From Salibacter sp031581065 (GTDB lineage Bacteria; Bacteroidota; Bacteroidia; Flavobacteriales_G; Salibacteraceae), in assembly GCF_031581065.1 (NCBI RefSeq), contig NZ_JAVLBN010000062.1, positions 1 through 10,670 on the forward strand: a stretch of 10,670 nucleotides of DNA. Direction: 5' to 3'. Below the pieces are notes generated by a model that saw only the letters and a program-made list of their open reading frames with translations, had not been told where the DNA came from and made no database searches. Shown here piece by piece: positions 1-7,563 of this stretch (its first letter is position 1; each line of letters begins with the position of its first letter). The position numbers and the translations under genes are program-made.

Positions 1-8
1 ACAGATAT

Positions 9-155
9 AAAGGGGGTGTATCAATACCGAAAAATCTATTATTTTTCGGTATTAAAAGGCTTTTCATTAAAAGTTAAATAGCTGATTTAGCGAGTTTAAC
101 ATTTTAAAACAACCTGAATTTTGAATTTTATAACGCCTTTTGATACACCCCCTTT
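9..155. repeat. Structured inverted-repeat element (possible MITE remnant or terminator/RNA)
   Basis: Positions 9-22 (AAAGGGGGTGTATC) are the exact reverse complement of 142-155, and 54-60 (AAAAGGC) of 135-141. Together they form 21-bp arms, with the left arm interrupted by a palindrome at 23-53. Inside, 67-72 pairs with 102-107 and 73-78 with 95-100 around a one-base bulge (A101), giving a third arm. A 7-bp tandem repeat GAATTTT lies at 116-122 and 123-129. No ORF of note is present. The element begins 16 nt past the stop of the M1 peptidase gene, so minus-strand transcripts would enter it. The terminal repeats suggest a non-autonomous insertion element, but I see no convincing target-site duplication, and the left flank is only 8 nt long here. 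A structured 3' UTR or terminator is the main alternative. The repeats are seen directly; the function is inferred. Confidence 0.7.
23..53. terminator. Perfect 13-bp hairpin with 5-nt loop, candidate terminator
   Basis: Positions 23-35 (AATACCGAAAAAT) are the exact reverse complement of 41-53, and the loop is CTATT at 36-40. It lies about 120 nt downstream of the M1 peptidase stop, at the end of the six-gene minus-strand run, so it could end that transcript. Neither side has the U-tract of a textbook intrinsic terminator, although the stem itself carries an A5/T5 run. It also interrupts the left arm of the larger inverted repeat, so it may instead be an inserted palindrome. The hairpin is certain as sequence; the terminator role is a guess. 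Confidence 0.4.
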
Positions 156-171
156 TTGTTTGAGAGAAACT

Positions 172-2511
172 CTATTGCGAAATCAATGTTCCGCGTTCAA
201 GAATTTTATCATTGTCTTTGATGATGTAAATGAATTTGCCTGTACTATCAGGTAGTTGAATTCTGGTCAGATCCTGAGTCAATTTTTCCTCCTTTATCAG
301 TTGCCCTTTTACATTGAACAATGACAACATAGAGCCGTTACATTCATTACAACTCACATTTACGAAGTCTTTCGTAGGATTAGGGTAGAGCTTGTAATCT
401 TTTTCAGAAGACTTTTTTAGTTCATTCTTTCCAAGCACAGAATGATCGAGATTCGCAAAAGCATATTCACCCAATAATACTGTATCGAGCTGGATAAGGC
501 CAAAGCCGTTGTTCGAGTTCCCAAGTACATTTTTTGTGTAGTGTGGATACTCGCTCCATTCGTTACTTCCAATTTCCCTGTAAAGCAGAATCAGACTATC
601 TTCAGTTATACTAACCAACCCCGTGTCAAGGAATGAATTTGTGCCCGATGCACTGTATTGCAGTGATCCTGAAGCGTGAAAATCATTTGGGATAATACCA
701 TCAACTCGCCAGTAGTGGGTATTTGAGACTTTATAAGGCTGAATAGATTTGTCAACTTCATCAGGAGCTGAATAATAGTGTTCAACTCGCAAAAGTGCAG
801 AGTCTGAAATTTGTTCAACTTCGAGATCAAAGCTACTGTAGTCTGCTGTCAACTGACCGGGCGAGTCAATCTTGTAAAAATCATCTAATACAGCCTGGGC
901 AAGTTTGATATCTTCATTTACTGTTACAAACTCTGGATCAAACGGCACATTATTGATGTAATGTGTTGCAAACTGGCTATCGTGAACAATTCGAACTGTG
1001 TGCTTCTCCCGGTTCTGACCGTAAAAAGTGATATTGACAGGAACATTTGTGTAATATTCGTCAGCTCCAAACAGCTTTTGCTCAGTTGTAAGCTCAATAG
1101 AGTAGTCGTTACCCGATTGACTCGCGCTAAATTCTTCGATTTCAATAGTGGGAAATCCGGCACCAAAAACCCAGTTTTCAAAAAACGGAGAAATATCTGT
1201 TGTAGATTGAGTATTGAGATGATCGCGGAGCTGTTCAGAGTTCATGGTTTTAAACCTGTATTGATCGAGAAAGGATTCAACTCCGTTAAAGAATGTAGAA
1301 TCACCCAAATAAAAACGTAGGTTATGAGCAACTAAAGATCCTTTGTCGTAAACATGACGGCCATAAGTGTACTGATGAGGAACTCCTGATACAGGCCTGA
1401 ACTCATCTTCATCAATGTGAGCTCTCTTGACCACTGTTTCAAGTGTTTGTTTGATAGCCTGTTTTGCACGGTCGTAGCCGTAAACGTGTTCCAGGTAAAG
1501 GTATTCTGAAAAGCTCGCCATTCCCTCGTTGAGCCACATTTCTTCAGGTGTTTCACAAGTTGCCAAATCACCCCACCAGTGGTGTGAAAGCTCATGAGCC
1601 ATCAGTGTTTCATTTCCGAGTGTGCCGTCAATGGCATAACGCGGATAAGCAATATTAGTCGCGTGTTCCATTGCGCCTGCATTAAATGGTACAATGGAAT
1701 AACCTACTTTGCTAAAACGATAAGGACCATAATTATCAATATAGGCATCCATTGCATCGGGAAGAGTGGAAAATGAAGCCTTTAAATTGTTCGTGTCAGA
1801 TGGAAGTGAATAGAGTTCTATCGGGATGTTACGGTGGTTTTGGTGAACAGTTGCGTAAGGAGCAACTGCAATACAAGCTAAATAACTTGGAATTGCATTA
1901 TTCAGCTCCCATTGCCTTGTCGTTACTTGCCCGTTTTGCGTTTCATTGACCAAAAGTCCATTACAGGTGGATACCTGATTGTCATCTGTTTTTACGTTGA
2001 ATGAGTAAGTGGCTCTTTCTTTAAAATTATCAAAACATGGGTGCCAAATACGGCCGTAATTATGCGGTTTAGCATCAAATCCAACTCCCATGTTATACGC
2101 GTAGTTCCCTGAAAAGAAAAATCCACCCCATGTTGCGTCCTGTGTTGGCGAGCCACTGTAATGCACAACGACTGAATCAACATCGCTAGAGTCAACCACT
2201 CTGCCCAGGTTAATGGTGAGCAGTGTGTCATTGTAAGAAAAATTCAATTGTTGATTTTCTTGCTTTACGCTATCAACGGTCAGAGCCAGCAGATCGAGTG
2301 GTAGGTGCTGTAATCCGTCTTCCAGCGAGCTGAATTTAACAGTAGCAGCTCCGCTTATAAACTGATTCTCGGTTTGTGTCATGTCTAAATCGAGGTGATA
2401 ATGCAAAACATCAATGGAATCGGAACGGAGATTTTCCATGTTGTCGTAAGTCACCTGCGATCTGACCATTAGAGATAAAAACAAAAACAGGATGAGAAAT
2501 GAGTTTTTCAT
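172..2511 (-). CDS. Secreted M1-family metallopeptidase with T9SS C-terminal sorting domain
   Basis: A 779-residue zinc-dependent peptidase, predicted to trim peptides outside the cell. A signal peptide covers about residues 1-18 (cleavage near VRS|Q). The M1 N-terminal beta domain is followed by GAMEH at 279-283, at the place of the family GxMEN exopeptidase motif. The zinc site is HELSH at 306-310 with E329 as third ligand (HExxH-x18-E). Y388 in VYDKG is the likely catalytic tyrosine. Residues 706-779 start with YKLYPNP and form a Por/T9SS type A sorting domain, so the protein should cross the outer membrane by type IX secretion and end up on the surface or be released. It is the last gene of the minus-strand run, 11 nt after rlmB. 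The ATG is chosen because the signal peptide begins there. Substrates are unknown. The Asn-to-His change in GxMEN is also found, as far as I recall, in other bacterial M1 members. Confidence 0.93.
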   Translation of the reverse strand: MKNSFLILFLFLSLMVRSQVTYDNMENLRSDSIDVLHYHLDLDMTQTENQFISGAATVKFSSLEDGLQHLPLDLLALTVDSVKQENQQLNFSYNDTLLTINLGRVVDSSDVDSVVVHYSGSPTQDATWGGFFFSGNYAYNMGVGFDAKPHNYGRIWHPCFDNFKERATYSFNVKTDDNQVSTCNGLLVNETQNGQVTTRQWELNNAIPSYLACIAVAPYATVHQNHRNIPIELYSLPSDTNNLKASFSTLPDAMDAYIDNYGPYRFSKVGYSIVPFNAGAMEHATNIAYPRYAIDGTLGNETLMAHELSHHWWGDLATCETPEEMWLNEGMASFSEYLYLEHVYGYDRAKQAIKQTLETVVKRAHIDEDEFRPVSGVPHQYTYGRHVYDKGSLVAHNLRFYLGDSTFFNGVESFLDQYRFKTMNSEQLRDHLNTQSTTDISPFFENWVFGAGFPTIEIEEFSASQSGNDYSIELTTEQKLFGADEYYTNVPVNITFYGQNREKHTVRIVHDSQFATHYINNVPFDPEFVTVNEDIKLAQAVLDDFYKIDSPGQLTADYSSFDLEVEQISDSALLRVEHYYSAPDEVDKSIQPYKVSNTHYWRVDGIIPNDFHASGSLQYSASGTNSFLDTGLVSITEDSLILLYREIGSNEWSEYPHYTKNVLGNSNNGFGLIQLDTVLLGEYAFANLDHSVLGKNELKKSSEKDYKLYPNPTKDFVNVSCNECNGSMLSLFNVKGQLIKEEKLTQDLTRIQLPDSTGKFIYIIKDNDKILERGTLISQ

Positions 2512-2522
2512 AGCAGTTTCTT

Positions 2523-3263
2523 TTAACCTTTAAGTCGTTGACGCACAATTTCAAATAGCGTTACTCCGGTAGCTACGCTTACATTGAGGGAATCTAAATT
2601 TCCAGGCATTGGGATGTGTGCTGTTTCATCGCTGATTTTCAAAAGCTTTTTGGAAATACCTTTGTCTTCGTTGCCCATGATAATACCAACCGGACCATTG
2701 ATCGTTTTGTCGTAGATTGATTCTTTTCCCTCTTCAGTCAGGCTGATTACACGAATTCCACTTTGTTGAAGTAAATAAGCCGCATCAGCTAGGTGTGCTT
2801 CTTTGCAAATTGGTATTTTTAAAAGCGCACCGGCTGATGTTTTGATTGCATCTTCATTAATTGGTGCGGCTCCTTTATTGGGAACAACTATAGCGTGAAC
2901 ACCGGCTGCCTGAGCTGATCTTGCAATGGCGCCAAAGTTTCGAACATCGGTAATTCCATCAAGTAGGAGAATGAAAGGGTCGTCTCCTTTTTCAAAAACT
3001 TCGAGCACTACATCTTCCAAAGCATGATAATCGACTGCAGATAAAACTGCTATTGCTCCCTGATGATTGCTTTTTGTAAGTCTGTCGAGTTTTTGATACG
3101 GAACATATTGAAAAGGAATATCATGGTTGCGGGCAAGGTTTTGAACCATTTTAATTCCCTCGCCAGTATCGCCTTTGAGCAAGAATATTTTTTCAATTGT
3201 TTTCCCTTCTTCAATCGCTTCTTCGATTGGGTGAATTCCAAAAATGAGTTGTTCTTTCTTCAC
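2523..3263 (-). CDS. rlmB: 23S rRNA (guanosine-2'-O-)-methyltransferase RlmB (SpoU/TrmH family)
   Basis: A 246-residue SPOUT methyltransferase of usual family length. By family knowledge it uses SAM to 2'-O-methylate a guanosine of 23S rRNA (G2251 in E. coli). An N-terminal SpoU substrate-binding domain starts with FGIHPIEEAI (about 8-75). The trefoil-knot catalytic domain shows motif 1, DGITDVRNFGAIARSA (102-117, with N109 and R115), motif 2, GIIMGNEDKGIS (193-204), and motif 3, IPMPGNLDSLNVSVATG (217-233). The start codon is GTG (plus-strand CAC at 3261-3263): upstream in the frame are only ATT/TTA-type codons before a stop at 3297-3299, and the family N-terminus fits here. No Shine-Dalgarno is seen. 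It lies 5 nt after the GWxTD gene and 11 nt before the M1 gene, so it is probably cotranscribed. Other members of the family methylate tRNA, so the exact target is by homology. Confidence 0.93.
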   Translation of the reverse strand: MKKEQLIFGIHPIEEAIEEGKTIEKIFLLKGDTGEGIKMVQNLARNHDIPFQYVPYQKLDRLTKSNHQGAIAVLSAVDYHALEDVVLEVFEKGDDPFILLLDGITDVRNFGAIARSAQAAGVHAIVVPNKGAAPINEDAIKTSAGALLKIPICKEAHLADAAYLLQQSGIRVISLTEEGKESIYDKTINGPVGIIMGNEDKGISKKLLKISDETAHIPMPGNLDSLNVSVATGVTLFEIVRQRLKG

Positions 3264-3268
3264 AATAA

Positions 3269-4552
3269 TTAATAATCTAATGATGAAACACGTCCTTCAC
3301 GCCATTTCTCAACAGCGCGGTACCATGCGTTTTTATAACTTGGAGATCGTTTGAGTATGTAGTCGTTGTCAGAGAATGGATTGTTCATTTTGACAAAGTT
3401 AAAAGTAGTGGAAAGGTAGTTGTTTTCCTCTCCGTAAATCCAGCTTTCACCTGTTGAAGATTTATAGACAATCTCTGGCGGACCAAAAACTAAATAAACG
3501 ATTCCGCGATCTGTTTTCCAACCTTCTTTGTAAGAGGTGAAAAAGTAGTTTGCATTTTGAACGCGGTTATAGAAAGTTTTAATGAGTTCACGAGCTCTTT
3601 TTTTGCTATCAGCTAATTGAATCCAAAAACTGTCGACTGCCACCTTTTTGTTTTGAGCAGTTTGTAATTGCTCATATTCCCGTTTACTGGTAATAAAGCG
3701 TAGAGCAGAGATCATGTCCTCAACTTTGTAGATTTCAGGAAACTGCTTGTCAAAGTGATAAAACGTCAATCCTTCTCTGCTTTTACTATCGACTTTGAAA
3801 TGATAAAAGCCTTTTTTAGCAGGTGTAAAATGAAAGCTACTGTCAGATCCGGTGGTAACCGTGTAGCTTGAATCTGGCTCGTAACTAAAAGATTCACGCT
3901 TGTAAACGGCAAAAGGAGGGGGGGCAACGGGGAAGTCACGTTTATAAAAATCAACCGTCACTTTATCAGCTGCTAAAAGCATGTTGTAAATGATTCTAAG
4001 AGAATCACTCTCTGTTCCGTGTTTTTTGAAGAAAGGCAAATTGGTTTTCTCGTTCAGAACCAAAAAGTTTTGCCTGTTAGTTGGTGTCTCGCGATCGAGT
4101 ACGATGAGTTTTTCTGTTTTCTGTTTACGGTTGAGATCTGTTGTTTTAACCCGTAAAATGTATCGGTTACCTATGGGGATAGTGAGAGAAAACTTGCCGT
4201 AGAGGTTTTTGCTTTGTAGGGAATCAGTAACATCAGTGAGGACTGTGGAAGCACTGTCGATTAGTTCGTTTGAATCGAAATGTTTGTAGAGTAAGTAAGA
4301 TATTTTGATTTTGCCGCTGTAAAGGCTGTCTGCCGGGTTACGTACATACAGCAATTGTTTGGTATTCACTTTAAAGTGGACATCTGTTTCTCCGTGCTTT
4401 TTGTGAAAAACATCAAATTCAGGTTCTAATAACTTATTCCCGCGTTTGTAAAGACTGGAGAGGTTGCTGTTACTGATCGACTTTGTTGAGGCACACCCCT
4501 GAAAGAAGTAAGCTGCAATAACAATGACGAGTATTGAAAATAATCTATTCAT
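3269..4552 (-). CDS. GWxTD-domain lipoprotein
   Basis: A 427-residue predicted lipoprotein of unknown function, of a kind typical of Bacteroidota. The N-terminus is a lipoprotein signal with hydrophobic residues 4-17 and a lipobox ending FQGC, making C20 the lipidated residue. The middle (about 45-270) looks like beta-rich extracytoplasmic domains. The C-terminal part holds the GWxTD domain with GWKTD at 344-348 followed by RGIVYLVFGPP, and it ends with a Trp/Tyr-rich segment. I chose the ATG at 4550-4552 because the lipoprotein signal begins exactly there; the frame is open 45 nt further upstream (ATG at 4597), which would put 15 polar residues before the signal. The start overlaps the rmuC stop by 8 nt (ATGAATAG), suggesting translational coupling. 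No enzymatic residues are recognisable. Confidence 0.87.
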   Translation of the reverse strand: MNRLFSILVIVIAAYFFQGCASTKSISNSNLSSLYKRGNKLLEPEFDVFHKKHGETDVHFKVNTKQLLYVRNPADSLYSGKIKISYLLYKHFDSNELIDSASTVLTDVTDSLQSKNLYGKFSLTIPIGNRYILRVKTTDLNRKQKTEKLIVLDRETPTNRQNFLVLNEKTNLPFFKKHGTESDSLRIIYNMLLAADKVTVDFYKRDFPVAPPPFAVYKRESFSYEPDSSYTVTTGSDSSFHFTPAKKGFYHFKVDSKSREGLTFYHFDKQFPEIYKVEDMISALRFITSKREYEQLQTAQNKKVAVDSFWIQLADSKKRARELIKTFYNRVQNANYFFTSYKEGWKTDRGIVYLVFGPPEIVYKSSTGESWIYGEENNYLSTTFNFVKMNNPFSDNDYILKRSPSYKNAWYRAVEKWREGRVSSLDY

Positions 4553-5837
4553 CGTTGGTGAATTTATCTGGGATTTGGTGGCGTGCTTTGGCTCCAAGCT
4601 TTTTCATTTTTTCAGCTCTTGAAACGAGGTTTCCTTTTCCTGTGTGCAATTTGTTGTGCGCTTCATCAAGAGCTTTTTGTGCTTGCGATAATTCTTTATC
4701 TACACGCTCCAAATCGGCAATAAAGTTTACAAATTTATCATAAAGCCTCCCACCTTGCTCAGCAATTTCTTTTGTGTGGTTGTTTTGTCGTTCCTGTTTC
4801 CAGATAGATTCAATCGTTTTAAGCGTTGCCAGCAGGGTTGTGGGGCTCACAATCACGATTCGTTTTTCCCATGCATCGGTGAAAAGTTTTGGATCTGACT
4901 GTAAAGCTGTGCTAAAAGCAGCTTCAATTGGCAGGAAGAGTAAAACGAAATCAGGAGCTGTCAATCCTTTGGCTGTTTCGTATTGTTTGTGGCTGAGTCC
5001 GGCAATGTGTTTCTTGAGCGAAGCTGCGTGTAGCTGTCCGGCTCTTTTTCGTTCTTCATTGTCGTTTGCCGAAACATACTGCTCATAGGCTTTGAGTGAA
5101 ACTTTAGAGTCGATGATTATATGTTTGTTCTCGGGAAGGTGAACAATAACATCGGGTTTTATTTGTCGTGATTCCTGATTGGAGGTTGAGTGCTGAACTT
5201 CGTATTCTCTGTTTTTTTGAAGCCCTGATTCTTCTAAAACGCGTTCCAGAATAACTTCTCCCCATGCTCCCTGTTTTTGGTTATCTCCTTTTAGCGCGTT
5301 GATGAGATTTTCAGCTTCTTTGCCAATTGTTTTATTGAGTTCAGTCAAGCTCTTTAGCTGATTGTTGAGCGCTGCGTGTTGTTCAATATTGCGCGTTTTG
5401 AGCGACTCCACTTTTTCTTCAAAACTTTTCAGTTGATCTTTGAAGGGAAGCAGGTGTTGGTTGAGTTCAGATTTACTCGTTTCAGAAAACGACCTGGCGT
5501 GTTCTTTAAAGAGTTTATCAGCAATGGCGTTGAATTCTTTGTTGAAGTCTTCTCGCACTTTTTTGAGGGTTTGCGTTTGTTCCTGGAGGTATTCGATTGT
5601 TTTCTCTTGCGATGCTTTGGTTTCGATCAACTGCTGAATACGCAAGTCAGCTTTTTCAGATTGCTTTTGCCAGTAGTCGGTTTGTTTTTGTGCTGTTTCA
5701 AGTTCCTGTTTTGACTTCAGGGCTTCATTCTCTGATTCAGATACTGCAGATTTCGCACTTTTTTGCTCGATCAGCTTTCCGGCAACAAATCCGATTATGC
5801 CAATGCAAATTAATAATATGATCGTTGTTATTTCCAT
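4545..5837 (-). CDS. rmuC: RmuC-family DNA recombination protein
   Basis: A 430-residue RmuC homologue. The family is linked to limiting inverted-repeat rearrangements in E. coli and carries a nuclease-like core; its biochemical role is not settled. Residues 3-23 form one membrane anchor (ITTIILLICIGIIGFVAGKL). A long Lys/Glu/Gln-rich coiled coil follows (about 28-180). The RmuC core starts with QGAWGEVILERVL (189-201) and has PDVIVHLP (D229) and IIIDSK (D243, K245), in keeping with a PD-(D/E)xK nuclease fold. LLFLPIEAAF and IVSPTTLLATL, other conserved blocks, lie at 299-308 and 328-338. A short coiled coil closes the protein. The frame is open up to 5984, but that extension overlaps the omp85 gene and lacks family character; the ATG at 5835-5837 starts right before the anchor. 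It lies 1 nt after the omp85 stop (TAAAATG) and overlaps the next gene by 8 nt. Confidence 0.93.
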   Translation of the reverse strand: MEITTIILLICIGIIGFVAGKLIEQKSAKSAVSESENEALKSKQELETAQKQTDYWQKQSEKADLRIQQLIETKASQEKTIEYLQEQTQTLKKVREDFNKEFNAIADKLFKEHARSFSETSKSELNQHLLPFKDQLKSFEEKVESLKTRNIEQHAALNNQLKSLTELNKTIGKEAENLINALKGDNQKQGAWGEVILERVLEESGLQKNREYEVQHSTSNQESRQIKPDVIVHLPENKHIIIDSKVSLKAYEQYVSANDNEERKRAGQLHAASLKKHIAGLSHKQYETAKGLTAPDFVLLFLPIEAAFSTALQSDPKLFTDAWEKRIVIVSPTTLLATLKTIESIWKQERQNNHTKEIAEQGGRLYDKFVNFIADLERVDKELSQAQKALDEAHNKLHTGKGNLVSRAEKMKKLGAKARHQIPDKFTNDE

Positions 5838-5838
5838 T

Positions 5839-7560
5839 TTAAAAGAAGTTCGCAAATCCGAAATGCACTTTTCCGGATCTGAATGTGACCGGGTTATTAA
5901 ACTGTTTTCCCAGCGCGTAATTAATCGTGAAAATTCCAGCTCTCGTCTCAAAACTAACTCCGGCTCCAAAGCCGTAAGGCACATCAGTTACGAATTCGTT
6001 TGAAATGTCACGCTCGTACCACGCCCAGTTGAAAAAGCCGTAAACAAAGGAATTTCGCTCTAAGATATAACGGATCTCTGATTTATGGATTGCGTAACTG
6101 GAAGCAAAGATGCTTTCTTCATCAAAGCCACGTAAAGTGCGTAATCCGCCAATTCTAAATAGTTCATTTTTGAACAGTGATTCGTTGTAGAGCAAGCCAC
6201 CCTGCACGTTGTTGTTGAGTACGAGTCGCTCAACAATGGGTAGGTAGTGGTTGAAATTGAGTTGTGTTTTGTATTGTGTAGTCGAGAGCTCAATACTGTC
6301 GTAATCGATGTTTTCCAGTGCCGGATTTCGCTCGATTTCTTTATTCCCAACCAGTCCTTTTATTTTTAATTCATAGCCTTTTGATGGGTTAAGTCGGTAA
6401 TCTAACTTACTTATTGTTGCTCCTAAACCATAAGATAAATAAGAGACATCTGCGTTTTCAGGGAGAGTTGTATTTTGTTCAAATTGCTCGGTCGAGATCA
6501 AGTTTGTTGACGACTGATTAATAAATGCCGTGATTTTATCATCTCCACGCAAGTAATAATGAATCCCGAGTTGTTGCTCAATATTGGTAAATGAAGTATC
6601 GAGGCGGTAAATGCCTAATTCACCTGATACACCAAAGCGTGTTTTAAAAATGTATGGTATTTCAACCTCTAAATCGATTCGTTGCGTTTGATCCTGGAGT
6701 CTTTTCCATTGTAGCGCAATTTTTTCAGCGATTCCTAAAGCATTTTTGAAGTTCAGTTGCACATCACCGGTGAAAACAGGATCTTCATTTTCATCTTCCT
6801 GAGGTTGAAAGCCCAAAACTCCATCAATGTTATTTGCTTTTTCTTTTTTCACGGTCAGAACCAAAATCGTGTTATTCTTCCCAAACAGAACCTCCGGTTT
6901 TCTGGCTAAATTGGCAAATGACAACTCTTGAAAGCGCGTTTCAATTTGCCCGATTTTCTTTTCGCTGTACAAAGATCCCTTTGTGACGTTGATGTAGTTG
7001 GCCAAATAGTTTTTGGGTAGTTTATCTTCTGATAAGAACCTTATAGAGTCGATAGTGACTTTCGTTCCTTTCTTAATTTTGAGCGAGGCCTCAATACTTT
7101 TTTCTTCAAACTTCAGTGAGTCTAATCGAGCTGATGCAAATGGAAATCCATTGTTTTCGTAATATGAAATAATATCATCGAGCAAATCTGCTACTTGCTT
7201 GCTGTTGACAGGTTTGTTACGATAGACTTTTGTTCGGTAACCCAGTTTTGAGAGAATTCCTTCATCGGTGTTGCCGGGTTTTAAGGAAGTCCATTTGTAC
7301 GTTTCGCCCTTTTGTAAGTAAACCCAAACTTTTGAGGATGATGAATCAATTTTAAAACTATCGATTGAGGCAGCTAAATATCCACTTTGGTAGAGGTTAT
7401 TCAATATTTCCTGCAATGATTTTGTTACCGGTGATACTGATTCTTCGTCCAGTTCAATTTTTGATACATCAACAGAATCTGAAGGAAAACGAAAACTCCA
7501 GTTTTGAGAGTAAGCAAATTGTGCGACTAGTATAAATATGAGTGTTAGTCGTAATTTCAC
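5839..7560 (-). CDS. Omp85-superfamily outer-membrane protein (BamA/TamA-like)
   Basis: A 573-residue outer-membrane protein with a signal peptide (1-18, cleavage AYS|Q). Residues about 45-240 look like POTRA-type repeats, for example the segment with SYYENNGFPFASARLDSL at 132-149. From about 245 to the end is a 16-strand-type barrel. LRGF at 476-479, preceded by GG, matches the VRGF/Y motif of loop 6 in Omp85 proteins, and the C-terminus FANFF ends in the aromatic residue of the beta-signal. It is shorter than the usual BamA (about 800 residues, five POTRAs), so it is more likely a TamA-like or other accessory member than the essential BamA. The start codon is GTG: ung ends in the same frame two codons earlier (TAA AAA GTG), no ATG follows nearby, and the signal peptide begins exactly here. 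Its cargo is unknown. Confidence 0.88.
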   Translation of the reverse strand: MKLRLTLIFILVAQFAYSQNWSFRFPSDSVDVSKIELDEESVSPVTKSLQEILNNLYQSGYLAASIDSFKIDSSSSKVWVYLQKGETYKWTSLKPGNTDEGILSKLGYRTKVYRNKPVNSKQVADLLDDIISYYENNGFPFASARLDSLKFEEKSIEASLKIKKGTKVTIDSIRFLSEDKLPKNYLANYINVTKGSLYSEKKIGQIETRFQELSFANLARKPEVLFGKNNTILVLTVKKEKANNIDGVLGFQPQEDENEDPVFTGDVQLNFKNALGIAEKIALQWKRLQDQTQRIDLEVEIPYIFKTRFGVSGELGIYRLDTSFTNIEQQLGIHYYLRGDDKITAFINQSSTNLISTEQFEQNTTLPENADVSYLSYGLGATISKLDYRLNPSKGYELKIKGLVGNKEIERNPALENIDYDSIELSTTQYKTQLNFNHYLPIVERLVLNNNVQGGLLYNESLFKNELFRIGGLRTLRGFDEESIFASSYAIHKSEIRYILERNSFVYGFFNWAWYERDISNEFVTDVPYGFGAGVSFETRAGIFTINYALGKQFNNPVTFRSGKVHFGFANFF

Positions 7561-7563
7561 TTT

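Noticed and set aside
1..171. Target-site duplication flanking the inverted-repeat element
   Set aside because: The 8 nt on the left (ACAGATAT) and the bases right of 155 (TTGTTTGA) share no direct repeat; without it, a transposon origin stays unproven.
961..1320. 119-codon open frame on the plus strand
   Set aside because: Lies antisense inside the M1 peptidase gene, has no recognisable domain or promoter, and is explained by the reverse frame of a conserved coding region.
4553..4597. N-terminal extension of the GWxTD lipoprotein
   Set aside because: It would place 15 polar residues before a complete lipoprotein signal peptide, which starts at the ATG at 4552.
5376..5714. 112-codon Phe/Leu-rich frame resembling a membrane protein, plus strand
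   Set aside because: It is the antisense of the Lys/Glu/Gln-rich coiled coil of rmuC, which naturally reads as Phe/Leu-rich on the other strand.
5838..5984. N-terminal extension of rmuC
   Set aside because: It overlaps the 3' end of omp85 and contains no RmuC-like sequence; the membrane anchor begins right at the ATG at 5837.
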